DNA from: JAJRVM01 sp041752115
GTDB taxonomy: Bacteria; Planctomycetota; Planctomycetia; Pirellulales; Pirellulaceae
Length of the DNA: 64,000 nt
Direction of reading: 5' to 3'
NCBI GenBank assembly: GCA_041752115.1
Contig: JBGSHS010000197.1
Span: 1 to 64,000 of the forward strand
Shown here: positions 46,902-55,885 of the stretch, in pieces
How the letters are laid out: each line of letters opens with the position of its first letter
How positions within the stretch are numbered: the first letter of the stretch is position 1
Position numbers and translations under genes: made by a program
Notes under the pieces: generated by a model
What the model was told of the DNA's origin: nothing
The model's database searches: none
The model's input: only the letters and a program-made list of their open reading frames with translations

Positions 46902-48452
46902 TTACCGGAACATGCCGCCTGGCATATGCGGTTGTGAAGGCAGATCGCTGCCGTGAATCTGGGCGTGACAGGCCGTACAATCGGTGTAGTAGGCGGCCCG
47001 CAACTGCGGATAACGATCGATGTTCACGCGGTCTCCGCTGTTCGGCGGCGTGTTCGGTCGCGGCCCGCCATGGAGATCGTTGCGGTGTCCCACATGACAT
47101 CGCAGGCAGAGGAATGTGGTTGGTTGTTTCAGCAGGTTGTTGGCTACGGTACCGTGCGGCAAGTGGCAAATGCCGCAGTCTTCGGTGACCGGAGCGTGTT
47201 CGTAGGCGAAAGGACCTTGCTTGTCTGCATGGCACTTGTAGCAGAGCAGGTTCGGACCGTCGGCCCTGACGCTGCCGCTCTGCTGGTTGTGCGGATCATG
47301 GCAATCCGAGCAGAACATCTTGCCTTCCTTCACGGGGTGATGTGAGGGGAGGGCAAAGGCACTGTAAATTTCGGGATGGCACTTGTAGCAGGCATCCGGT
47401 TCCTGCACGGCCATCGCGCGGCGTCGAGTGCGGGCGACGTTCGTGTGCAGAAAGCTCACGCCGGTGGCTTGCGGGAATTCATCCACCGATGAGCTCGGGT
47501 GCGGATTGTGGCAGTCGGTGCAACCGACGCCGTAGAGATTGTGCGTCGAACCGTGCCAAGCCATCGTGGGTGAATCTTGCTGGTGGCACTGCAGGCACAA
47601 CTCAGTGCGTGTCGATTCGCGGATCTTGTCGTGAGCGTCATGGCAGGTGGTGCAGTTGAGTCCGCTCTGGCCGCACATCTGGTGAGGTCCGGCGACCATG
47701 GCCGCTTCCTGCAGATCACCATGGCACTTGAAGCAGGTGGCTGGGGCTACCGCGTTCAGATTGTTCGACGTGCCCGCCAAGCTCGGTTGGGTGTCAGCCG
47801 GTTCCTGGAAACTGGCCAGGTGAATGGCGTTTCCGTGGACGTCAACAGCCAGTTCGCCCGGCTCGGTCGTCGCTTTGGTTCCCGGAGGAACGTTGTAGTG
47901 GGCCGTATGGCAGGCGAGGCAAGACAATCCTGCATGGGCGTGCTTGGAACATCGCCATTGGGCGCCGGGGGCACAAGCGTTCTGCTCATGACACTTCAAG
48001 CAGAGCTCCGATGCCTGGGCCGGTTGCATCGTCTTGAAGCTCAGGATCAGCCCCGGTTCTTTGCCGCGCGTTTTGACATGCTCGCTGCCGGGACCGTGGC
48101 ATGCTTCGCATGCCTGTCCCTCTTCGTGAATGCCCCGGTGGACGTTTTGAGCGAACGTCTCGGTGTACACTTTGTGGCAGTTCAGGCAGAGTTCGTCGTC
48201 ATTGACAAACTCCGCTCCCTCCACCACTGGTACGTTGGCGCGGATGGCTGACAACGAAACCTGCCGGAACTTCTCGTTGGGCTTGGGCCACCCCGGCTCC
48301 AATTCCGTGTCGGCGCGGCGCGTCTCCGTGCGTGGCGAACTGCAGGAGGTCAGCGTCAAGCACAAGAGCGCTGCCAGGCAGAACGGTGCCAGCAAGAAGA
48401 CCTGGAAGAAAGACCGGGACGCAGTGATCCGGTAGCGACTGATATCGCACAC
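46902..48452 (-). CDS. 14-heme MtrA/DmsE-like cytochrome c lipoprotein
   Basis: 516 residues from GTG 48452, preceded by AAGGAGG. A lipoprotein signal ends at Cys37 (LTLTSCSS). Fourteen CxxCH sites follow; spacing and flanks (LCLNCHKVYTETFAQNVHRG, ACEACHGPGSEHV, CYKCHADKQGPF) are those of the DmsE/MtrA decaheme family, here enlarged by four haems. With the barrel gene just downstream it forms a porin-cytochrome pair. The lipid anchor could tie it to the outer membrane or to the barrel. Predicted role: conducting electrons across the outer membrane. Confidence 0.85.
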   Translation of the reverse strand: MCDISRYRITASRSFFQVFLLAPFCLAALLCLTLTSCSSPRTETRRADTELEPGWPKPNEKFRQVSLSAIRANVPVVEGAEFVNDDELCLNCHKVYTETFAQNVHRGIHEEGQACEACHGPGSEHVKTRGKEPGLILSFKTMQPAQASELCLKCHEQNACAPGAQWRCSKHAHAGLSCLACHTAHYNVPPGTKATTEPGELAVDVHGNAIHLASFQEPADTQPSLAGTSNNLNAVAPATCFKCHGDLQEAAMVAGPHQMCGQSGLNCTTCHDAHDKIRESTRTELCLQCHQQDSPTMAWHGSTHNLYGVGCTDCHNPHPSSSVDEFPQATGVSFLHTNVARTRRRAMAVQEPDACYKCHPEIYSAFALPSHHPVKEGKMFCSDCHDPHNQQSGSVRADGPNLLCYKCHADKQGPFAYEHAPVTEDCGICHLPHGTVANNLLKQPTTFLCLRCHVGHRNDLHGGPRPNTPPNSGDRVNIDRYPQLRAAYYTDCTACHAQIHGSDLPSQPHMPGGMFR

Positions 48453-49309
48453 GAGGTCGCCTCCTTGCTTGAGGGACAGAATCCGTGCAGGGCGACGAGA
48501 GGATGCACCATCATCGCCGCTGTGTGTGGCGGGAGAGCTGCGCGATCCGACGGCAAGTCCGATACGTAGGACCAGCTCGCCGTCCAGTCATTGAACAGCG
48601 AGAAGTGTGGTGTCGGATGCGACTCTGGTTAGCTACGTGGTTAATCGCCCATAAAATCTTTCCTTCTTGAAAATTTCACAACTTCCGCTTGACAATTCAG
48701 GTTTTGTCATTCTGAGATGCAAAAAATGCCCCGCGATCTGGTGGACGTTCGTGTTCGCGAATCGGTTCGTGTCTCCCTCGGATCTTCCACCAGCCTTGTC
48801 CAGCTTGCCAGTTCGTGGCCGAGGGGAAATGCGGAGCGTGGACCTGTCACGGCGAATTGCCCGGGCGGCAGTGACTTTGCGGATCGTCTCGCCCTGGGAA
48901 ACGCGACACGATGCGCTGCTGTGTTCCTGTGTCAGAGCACAGGAAACGTGAACCTGCCGGTGCATGACGAAAACGCCTCACGGCAGATCGACCGCAGGGC
49001 GAGCAGCCGGCTCGTGGCCCCCGACGAAGTCCACCCGGCCCTGTATTGTGTGAACTCCGCACGCCCCCCGGTGTCGCAACCGTCGGCGTGTCCGCGTCCC
49101 GCCACTCCGCCACGAATGGTCCGAGATCGCTCTTGCTTGTCTGGCTCATAACCAATAGATTCTCCCCCCGAGCGTGTGGAGGCGGGGCACGGCCGGCATG
49201 GCATGGTTTCTGGCCGATGACGCCAGTCGTTGGAGAAGCGTGCCGGTGCCGCACAGGATCGGTCTTGCGGCTTGCGGCGCACAAAGAAATGTGATGGAAG
49301 CGACGGCTC
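48453..49309. other. Divergent spacer between the conduit genes and resB
   Basis: No gene supported. An AT-rich patch at about 48645-48730 stands out against GC-rich surroundings. It includes CTTGACAATTC, a fair -35 element, but the -10 17 bases later is poor. Promoters for both directions should lie here. Confidence 0.4.
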
Positions 49310-51253
49310 ATGGTTGTGCTGAACTACTGTCGCGTATGGGGGGGGCGGGCCTGGCGATTTCTGGCTTCGTCTCGCTGCACGGTATTCATTCTGCTCGTCC
49401 TGGCGATGGCACTCGTCTTCGGGAGCTGGCTGGAACTGGTACAGGGACGAGAACATGCACAGTGGCACGTTTACGGTGCGGGGTGGTTCGCCGCGCTCTT
49501 GGGACTGCTGGGGGTGAATCAGCTGGCGGTCTGGGCGGGTCGGATGGCAGGGCGGCGTGAGCGGTGTGGCGGATGGCCCGTCGGCGAGTCGCTCGCGTCG
49601 GCAGGCTTGCTGCTGCTGCTGCTGGGAGCCGCGCAGGCATACGTGTGGGGAGTGCAGGGGACGGTATCTCTGCCACGGGGGCAAGAGAAGGAGACGGACG
49701 TATTTCGAGATCCGTCGCGTAGTGTCATCACGCTGGTTCATTCGACCCCTCGAGGAAAGGTTTCTACAGAGATCGTTGCTGCGCTGGGGCCGGCGGATTG
49801 GGACGCGGGAAGGGAACTTGATTTGGGAGCATCCCATGGTGTGAGCGTCCGCATGGTGAAGTACGTGCGGCATGCGGTGCACTATTGCGAATGGGTGGCG
49901 GATGAGCACAGCTATCAGGGGCCAGCTCTGCTGTTGCGGCTTCAAAATGCGCGCGATGACGAGGTGGCCACGCAGTGGCTGGCTGCCGCGCCATCTGGCG
50001 GTGAGGCCATTCTCGGGCCCACGGGATATCAGCTGTGGCCTCTGCCGGTTACCACGATGCTCGAGGACTTTGAGCGACCTCCGGTTGAGTCGCTAGGAAC
50101 GTTCGGTGTGCTATCGATGCACTATCAAGGTCGGATGTATCGAGTGCCGATCGACGGTGCCGTGGGTACACAACTGCCAGTGGGGGAGACGGGAGTTGCG
50201 GTGGAGGTTGTGCACTACTATCCCGATGCGCGTCCTTCACCACAAGGTGGTTTCTATTCTCGCAGCGAGCGTCCTGGAAATCCATTGTTGGAGCTGAAGG
50301 TGCACTTGCGGGACGGACAGACGATGACGGCGTGGGCCTTTGCCAAACGGCCGCTGCTGACGATGGAGGGAGTGACCGGTGAGGTCTGTCCCGTTCGCTT
50401 CTGGTATCACCACGGAGCCGTCACGCCGACTCCCGGAGCCGACTTCGCACAAATGCCGGACGGCATGCTTTACTGCCGCACCACGGTGCACGATTACCGG
50501 ACGCCTGTGCGGAGAGTTCAAGTGGGGGACACGGTGCCGTTGGGGAGTCAATTCAATCTGAGAGTCCTGCAGTATCTCCCTCACGCTCGACAGGATATGG
50601 GGTTTCGCAGCGTTGCGGTGTCGCAAGGCGCTGGCGATCGCAATGAAGCGGCGGCTTTGCTGGAGCTTTGTTACGACGGTACGTGTCAGCAGATCTGGCT
50701 GCAGCGTGGGGATCCCGAGTATCGTTTCGCGTCGGTGCTGACCAGTCAGGGCCGCGTCATGCTGTCGTTCGACTACCGGAAGTTGCCGCTGGGATACACA
50801 CTCAGAGCATGTCCGCAGCGCGGTGTCTTGTCCGATGGGGACAAACCGGCAACGGCGGTGAGCAATATCGAGCTGGTGGATGAAGAGGGACGTGTCCTGA
50901 GACGTCAGACTCTCACGGCCAGCCAGCCGTTACAGGCCGGCTTGTACAGGCTTTGCCCGATGACCAAGGTGAACCCGCAGCGTAGTGACGACTCACAGGT
51001 TTGGGCAGTCACCTACGATCCAGGCCGCATTGCCAAATACGCCGGCTGCGGCCTGATTCTGATCGGCCTGTCGATCATGCTTTGGCGACGCGTTTCGCTG
51101 TTCTGTAGGCTTGCCTGGTCCGCTGAGGCAGGAGAGGTGAGTGGCGAACAGACGGATCGGCTGGAGCCATCGATCACGCAGGGCAGGGTCTTGGTTCCCT
51201 CACCCTTAGGGCGTCAACGGGCACGTTCGCCAAGCAGGAGCCAGACGCCATGA
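49310..51253 (+). CDS. resB: ResB-like cytochrome c biogenesis protein
   Basis: 647 residues. Three hydrophobic segments in the first 130 residues (VFILLVLAMALVFGSWLELV; WFAALLGLLGVNQLAVW; SLASAGLLLLLLGAAQAYVW), a periplasmic region of about 420 residues, and a final membrane helix (YAGCGLILIGLSIMLWRR) form the ResB/Ccs1 layout of System II cytochrome c biogenesis. RIAKYAGCGLILIG is the typical ResB end ('DPG...Y.G...l..G'). The stop overlaps the start of the ResC-like gene (ATGA). In System II, ResB binds apocytochrome and works with ResC. Periplasmic sequence is divergent. Confidence 0.78.
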   Translation: MVVLNYCRVWGGRAWRFLASSRCTVFILLVLAMALVFGSWLELVQGREHAQWHVYGAGWFAALLGLLGVNQLAVWAGRMAGRRERCGGWPVGESLASAGLLLLLLGAAQAYVWGVQGTVSLPRGQEKETDVFRDPSRSVITLVHSTPRGKVSTEIVAALGPADWDAGRELDLGASHGVSVRMVKYVRHAVHYCEWVADEHSYQGPALLLRLQNARDDEVATQWLAAAPSGGEAILGPTGYQLWPLPVTTMLEDFERPPVESLGTFGVLSMHYQGRMYRVPIDGAVGTQLPVGETGVAVEVVHYYPDARPSPQGGFYSRSERPGNPLLELKVHLRDGQTMTAWAFAKRPLLTMEGVTGEVCPVRFWYHHGAVTPTPGADFAQMPDGMLYCRTTVHDYRTPVRRVQVGDTVPLGSQFNLRVLQYLPHARQDMGFRSVAVSQGAGDRNEAAALLELCYDGTCQQIWLQRGDPEYRFASVLTSQGRVMLSFDYRKLPLGYTLRACPQRGVLSDGDKPATAVSNIELVDEEGRVLRRQTLTASQPLQAGLYRLCPMTKVNPQRSDDSQVWAVTYDPGRIAKYAGCGLILIGLSIMLWRRVSLFCRLAWSAEAGEVSGEQTDRLEPSITQGRVLVPSPLGRQRARSPSRSQTP

Positions 51254-53109
51254 CCATGATCGTTCGGGCCTCGCCTTGGGTATTCGCATTGCGGCTGGCA
51301 ATGGCACTGGTGTGTGTTCCGGTCGCTGCAAGCGAATCACCCGACTGGTCCACGTGGCAGCATCTGAGGGTCAGCGACGGCGAGCGAATTCAGCCGCTGG
51401 ACAGCCTGGCGCGAACGATGTTGCAGCGAGCATCGCTGTGGACGTCGATCTCCGATCCTGGGAGCGGCGAGCCGCTGAGCGCAACGGCTCTTTACGTGCA
51501 GATGCTGTTGGAGTGGCACGGGTGGGACGACGTGTCACCTGGCGTGCAACACGCCGCGGCAGGAAGCTTGCACCTTCCCTACCCGGATCGGTGGGACCGC
51601 CTGCCGTTATGGCGAGTTGACGCGCCACCGCTTCGCAGGGCCTTGGGACTTCAGCCGGATCAACGCCATATCTCGCCGCTGGAGGTGAGTCGGTCCAAAG
51701 TCCAGCTGCGCGACCGGGGAGGGGATACGCCCTTGTTGATATGGGCTGCGCAACTTGCTGCGCGCAATCAGGAATCGCTCGCTCCGCTCGAACGGCAAGC
51801 GTTGCATCTAGCCGGGGAATTTCGTGACTACCTGGATTGGCGTGGGGGACGACAGTTGAAGTGCGTGCCGCGTCAGGGGCGCAGTGCGACTCCAGAGGCA
51901 GGACACGAGTGGCTTTCGCTGTCGGAGGTCGTGGGCACGCCGTGGGACAGTACGAACGATCCCCTGGGGCTCATGCGATCGTTGCGGGACCGGTTTCTCG
52001 CTGCGCGGCGAGCGTACCTGGCCGGGGACTTGAATCAGTTCGATTGCGCGTCGATGGACCTGCGGGACCTGATGTCGCAAGCGGGGCGGAGTTGTGAAGC
52101 GTATCCGAGCTCGCGGATGTTGAGCGCCGAGGTGTTTTGGAATCAATGGAGGCCGTTTCGGTGGGCCTGGATTCTGTTCCTGTTGGCGGCCGCAATGACC
52201 GCGTGCGGGGCACGCAAGGACTGGAAGTGGTGCCGACGATCCGGATGGACGCTGGCGGTGAGCAGTCTGCTTGTGGTCCTCGTCGGCCTTGTCCTGCGGA
52301 GTGTCGTGACCGGGCGCGTGCTTGTCGCCGGCATATCGGAATGGGGCGCTGGCGTAGCGTCAGGCGCTGTTCTGCTGGGTTGGACGATCGCCTTGCTGGA
52401 CCGTCGGTCGTGGATCATGAGCGTGGCTGCCTTGGTAGCAGCCGTGTCTCTGTGGTGTGCCGACAGTCCGTTGGCGGCGCTCGTTCTGCCAAGGCAGCCT
52501 CTCACTCCGGATGGGATCGCAGCTGTCTCGTGGATAGTTCATGGTATCAGTCTGTCGTTGGGGCTATCGGCGCTGGCACTTGCCTGGGGGCTGGCCAATG
52601 CTGCGCTGTTACGTTGGTTGCGGACCGACGAAGTGCCGATCGTCTGCCAGGGCATTGGCGGAGACGTGGCACGTGCGATACACCGCTGTCTGACCATCGG
52701 TGTCCTTTGTCTGGTGACAGGGCTGGTGTCGGGCGCGATCCATGCCGACCTGACGCAAGGCCGGTTCTGGAGCTGGCAACCGCATGAGATCTGGTTGCTC
52801 CTAACGCTCGTCAGCTACATGGGAATTCTCCAGGCCGCCGCTACCGGACGGATCGCGGCCTTCGGTCTGGCTGTATGCAACGCCGGTTGCTTCATGTTGG
52901 TGCTCATGACGTGGTTCGTCGCGACGTTTCTGCTCGGAGCGGACGGACGGCGCATGAACCTGAGTGTGGCCAGTCCAGGATTTGTCCTGCTGATCATGAT
53001 CATGCAGCTGGGGTACGTGAGCCTGTCAGTGTACCGCTACCGACGCGTACGAGAGTTGGCATCTCGGCGAGCGCCCTCTGTCCTGATCGCCAATGATACC
53101 AGCAGGTAA
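51250..53109 (+). CDS. Divergent ResC/CcsA-like protein with a degenerate WWD motif
   Basis: 619 residues. A signal peptide and a periplasmic domain of about 300 residues precede 8-9 membrane helices. The haem-handling WWD motif is changed to GRFWSWQPHEIWLLL, with Gln in place of the Asp of WxWDPxE. One His flanking the site is kept (SWIVHGISLSLGL), while the second, usually in GLHSY, is replaced (FLLGADGR). It is coupled to resB by an ATGA overlap, so the pair works together. The changes suggest altered or lost haem binding, or a specialised substrate. Fusion of an N-terminal periplasmic domain is seen in other planctomycete homologues. Confidence 0.72.
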   Translation: MTMIVRASPWVFALRLAMALVCVPVAASESPDWSTWQHLRVSDGERIQPLDSLARTMLQRASLWTSISDPGSGEPLSATALYVQMLLEWHGWDDVSPGVQHAAAGSLHLPYPDRWDRLPLWRVDAPPLRRALGLQPDQRHISPLEVSRSKVQLRDRGGDTPLLIWAAQLAARNQESLAPLERQALHLAGEFRDYLDWRGGRQLKCVPRQGRSATPEAGHEWLSLSEVVGTPWDSTNDPLGLMRSLRDRFLAARRAYLAGDLNQFDCASMDLRDLMSQAGRSCEAYPSSRMLSAEVFWNQWRPFRWAWILFLLAAAMTACGARKDWKWCRRSGWTLAVSSLLVVLVGLVLRSVVTGRVLVAGISEWGAGVASGAVLLGWTIALLDRRSWIMSVAALVAAVSLWCADSPLAALVLPRQPLTPDGIAAVSWIVHGISLSLGLSALALAWGLANAALLRWLRTDEVPIVCQGIGGDVARAIHRCLTIGVLCLVTGLVSGAIHADLTQGRFWSWQPHEIWLLLTLVSYMGILQAAATGRIAAFGLAVCNAGCFMLVLMTWFVATFLLGADGRRMNLSVASPGFVLLIMIMQLGYVSLSVYRYRRVRELASRRAPSVLIANDTSR

Positions 53110-53193
53110 GGCCGAACTGCATGTTGAACACGTCACCGGTCCGTCTGCGACTGGGCAGCCTGGTGCTCTGTGACAGCTTAACTTTCGGGTTGG

Positions 53194-53260
53194 GTGGCAC
53201 TGGCTCTGCCAGCGCAGATTTGCCCGCTAGCCAGAGGAGCGCTGGCAAAGCCAGTGGCAC
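53194..53260. repeat. Inverted pair of GTGGCACTGGCTTTGC-family repeats
   Basis: GTGGCACTGGCTCTGCCAGC at 53194-53213 faces GCGCTGGCAAAGCCAGTGGC at 53239-53258. Each is itself a stem, and the two arms can pair over the 21-base spacer, a REPIN-like arrangement. The same family is present between ccmC and the ccmD-like gene. Confidence 0.85.
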
Positions 53261-53364
53261 CCTAGTTCTTCGCTGTCACAGAGCGTTAGGGGCCACAGGG
53301 TCAGCGGCCGGGACGCTGTGAGCCCTGGCGCCGATCGGTTCTCGCATGGCAACGAGTGGAGCCG

Positions 53365-54552
53365 CTACTCGCTGGGTGACGCGGTGCGAGGCTTGGTGGA
53401 AGGTGTCTTGAGCCAGCGACGAAGCTGCTGGAGCGTTTGAGGCCAACGCTTGCCCACACGCAGCTGGCAGAAGGCCTCGAACAGCAAGGCAAGCGTCTGA
53501 TGCATCGCCCGCAGGCCATCCACTCGGTCCTCCACGCCGCCTCGACCTTCCCCCTGTTCTGCCATCTGGATTTTTGCGCCACTGATGGCAAAGGACTCAG
53601 CCTGCAGGGTCAGATCGTATTGTTCTCCTTGGCGTACCAGGATCATGCCTGCTCGGCGAGGCAGTTTTCCTGAGCGAATCGCCTGGGCTGCTTCAGGCAA
53701 ACTGGTTGGTCCTTCGGCAGAGATGGTACCTTTGCCTGATTCGCCGAGCGGACACTGGAGTGTCAACGTTCGAGTGAACATCCCGGTGACTTCGGAGCCG
53801 TCGGGAAGCTCCACACGCTCGGATTGGGTTTCCCAGTGCCACCACAACCACAACAGGAATTCGTTTCCGAAGTAATCGTAGTTGTCCGCCTGACCATTCC
53901 ACCATTGGATGATTGACGAGGCGGTATTGCGGTGAAAACGCGACGGGCTGGCTTCGCTCAGCGCGCGCCGGCGTCGCGCCTTCGTAGCCCACTCTTGTGC
54001 GAGTTTCCCAGCCGAGAGCGGTTCAAGCTCGAGGTCGAAGGCCTTCTTCAGCAGCAGGCGACAGGATTCGCTGGCGCTCGGACTCGATCCCCCAAAATAG
54101 AGCTGGTCATGACGCCCGTCCCACAAGAGCGAAAACTGCTGCATCCGAAGATACTGCCCATTCTCGGCCGCTTCTTCGCAACGGGCTTCCACCGCGTCTT
54201 TGGCCTGCTGCCGCTCGACCTTCGTCAGGCGACGCTCCGGGGCCTCCGCCTTGAGTGCCGCCAGTTCCATCTGCAGCCAGGCCTTGCGGACTGCTGCCGG
54301 GATCTGATTGGAGTCGATGCGCATGGCGAAGTGAAGCGCGTCGTTCAGGATGTTCTTCTCCAGCGTGAAGTCGCGATCGAACAGATGTTCGCCCGCCAGG
54401 AAACCAGTTCGGGACTGATCTGCCGACAGCTTCTGCTTGGAGCTCACGGCGTATTTTTTCAGATGTTCAACATGCTCTGGCCCGAAATGGCTCTCCAGTG
54501 ACGAGCCGGTTCGATAGCTCTCGTAGCCCACACTTCCTGTCAGAAATCCCAT
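53365..54552 (-). CDS. RdgC-like recombination-associated protein
   Basis: 395 residues from the ATG at 54550-54552 (GAGGAAA upstream); the frame extends further but without homology. It opens MGFLTGSVGYESYRTG. The middle shows RLTKVERQQAKDAVEARC followed by LRMQQFSLLWDGRHDQLYFG and ESCRLLLKKAFDLELEPL, matching the RdgC pattern (basic helix; 'x.ID...g.l.v...S...a..l...l...lg'). RdgC is a DNA-binding ring protein that modulates RecA. Planctomycete members are long and divergent, so the functional inference is moderate. Confidence 0.65.
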   Translation of the reverse strand: MGFLTGSVGYESYRTGSSLESHFGPEHVEHLKKYAVSSKQKLSADQSRTGFLAGEHLFDRDFTLEKNILNDALHFAMRIDSNQIPAAVRKAWLQMELAALKAEAPERRLTKVERQQAKDAVEARCEEAAENGQYLRMQQFSLLWDGRHDQLYFGGSSPSASESCRLLLKKAFDLELEPLSAGKLAQEWATKARRRRALSEASPSRFHRNTASSIIQWWNGQADNYDYFGNEFLLWLWWHWETQSERVELPDGSEVTGMFTRTLTLQCPLGESGKGTISAEGPTSLPEAAQAIRSGKLPRRAGMILVRQGEQYDLTLQAESFAISGAKIQMAEQGEGRGGVEDRVDGLRAMHQTLALLFEAFCQLRVGKRWPQTLQQLRRWLKTPSTKPRTASPSE

Positions 54553-54890
54553 GCCGTTTCCTCGCTGCCTCGTGCGCCCGCACCGCATCTCCACGCCCCT
54601 CTTGGCCCGCTCGACTCCAGGGCACAGAAGTCGTCGCAGCCATAGAAGAGAACGGTCCGTCCGCCTGGTGTCAACGGGGGCCCGGGATGAGGCGGCGGGG
54701 CTCGCTGGGCCGACCGTCAGCGGCACTCCAGCCGTCCGCAGGAGAGAACCGGTCGCATCCGCACGCCACTCAAGGAGTCGCGATTCCCCCTCCTGGAGGG
54801 CTTGGCCTGGCCTGATGAAGCGGCTCAAGGGGTCGTGAAAGAAGGCGTCAGATGACCAATGGTCGGGACGCCATACCCTGTTACTTGCGA

Positions 54891-55018
54891 TTCCTTCTCC
54901 TTCTCCTTCTCGTACTCGTGCTCGTACTCGTACTCGTGCTCGTACTTATTAGCCGCATACGAAGACCCTCGAGCCTCGAGCCCCGAGCCTCGAGCCCCGA
55001 GCACGAGCACGAGCACGG
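54891..55018. repeat. Low-complexity hexamer tracts
   Basis: The first half repeats TACTCG and TGCTCG after a CTTCTC run (54891-54946). The second half repeats GAGCCTCGAGCCCC and ends in GAGCACGAGCACGAGCAC (54968-55018). It matches the tract at the window's left end. The remaining spacer between 54553 and 55297 contains no recognisable gene. Confidence 0.75.
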
Positions 55019-55297
55019 AGGAGCGAATTCAGGGGGTCCGAATGCGGGTCGATGCGCAGCAGGTTGGGGTCACCGCACGATCCGTTTCTCTCCAAATTCC
55101 GCCCGTTTCATGGGGCCGGGCTCAGCCTGTTCGGCGGCAATGTCGGTGCGGGCGAATTGACAGGCGGAGCTGAAGGAGGCACCATAAACGACTTCCCATC
55201 CGATGGTCGGATTGGGGAGCCCGCGCTCGCCGGCGGCACGCTCGCCGTGTCCGGTTAATGAGGCATTGCCCACACGCATCGAAAGGAACGCTCCACC

Positions 55298-55885
55298 GTG
55301 ATTCGCACTACCTGCTGCCGACTTTTCTCTGTTTCGATCGTCCTGGCTGCGACCTGGGGGAGCTGCTTGCTGTGGGCGGATGAACCGCTGCCGTTGTTCG
55401 ACGGCAAGACGCTGGAGGGCTGGGATGTGCTGAAGTGCAAAGCCCAGGTCAAGGACGGGGCGATCCTGCTGGAAGACGGGAACGGGCTGGTTCAGTCAAA
55501 GAAGCAGTATAAGGACTTCGTGCTCGAGTACGAATGGAAGGCACTGAAGTCCGACGAATGGGATTCGGGAGTCTATTTCCGCTACACCGAGATCCCTGAG
55601 GGGAGTCCGTGGCCACCGAAGTACCAAGTGAACCTGCGCAAAGGCATGGAAGGGGAACTGGTCGGGTTTGACGAAGGCAAGAACAAAGTGCCGACCAAAG
55701 CTGGCCAATGGAACCATTTCGAACTGACCTTGAAAGGAACCGTCGCCTCCCTGAAAGTCAATGGCAAGCAGGCCTGGAAAGTGGATGGGATTGAGAGCCC
55801 CGAAGGATTTATCAGTCTGCAGGCCGAGATTCCCGGGGGAGGACAGTTCCTGTTCCGCAACATCCGGCTGACCGAACTGAAATAG
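55298..55885 (+). CDS. Exported DUF1080 (3-keto-disaccharide hydrolase-like) protein
   Basis: 195 residues from GTG 55298 (AAGGA upstream). A signal peptide (MIRTTCCRLFSVSIVLAATW and onward) leads to a single DUF1080 concanavalin-like domain: LFDGKTLEGWDVLK, FVLEYEWKALKSDEWDSGVYFR, QWNHFELTLKGTVASLKVNG and FISLQAEIPGGGQFLFRNIRL are all hallmarks. Such proteins are greatly expanded in planctomycetes and are linked to polysaccharide breakdown. Single gene. The relic of a nitric oxide reductase abuts its 3' end on the other strand. Confidence 0.9.
   Translation: MIRTTCCRLFSVSIVLAATWGSCLLWADEPLPLFDGKTLEGWDVLKCKAQVKDGAILLEDGNGLVQSKKQYKDFVLEYEWKALKSDEWDSGVYFRYTEIPEGSPWPPKYQVNLRKGMEGELVGFDEGKNKVPTKAGQWNHFELTLKGTVASLKVNGKQAWKVDGIESPEGFISLQAEIPGGGQFLFRNIRLTELK

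Noticed and set aside
48687..48722. Promoter-like TTGACA in the AT-rich patch
   Set aside because: No acceptable -10 hexamer at 16-18 bases; kept only as a note on the spacer.
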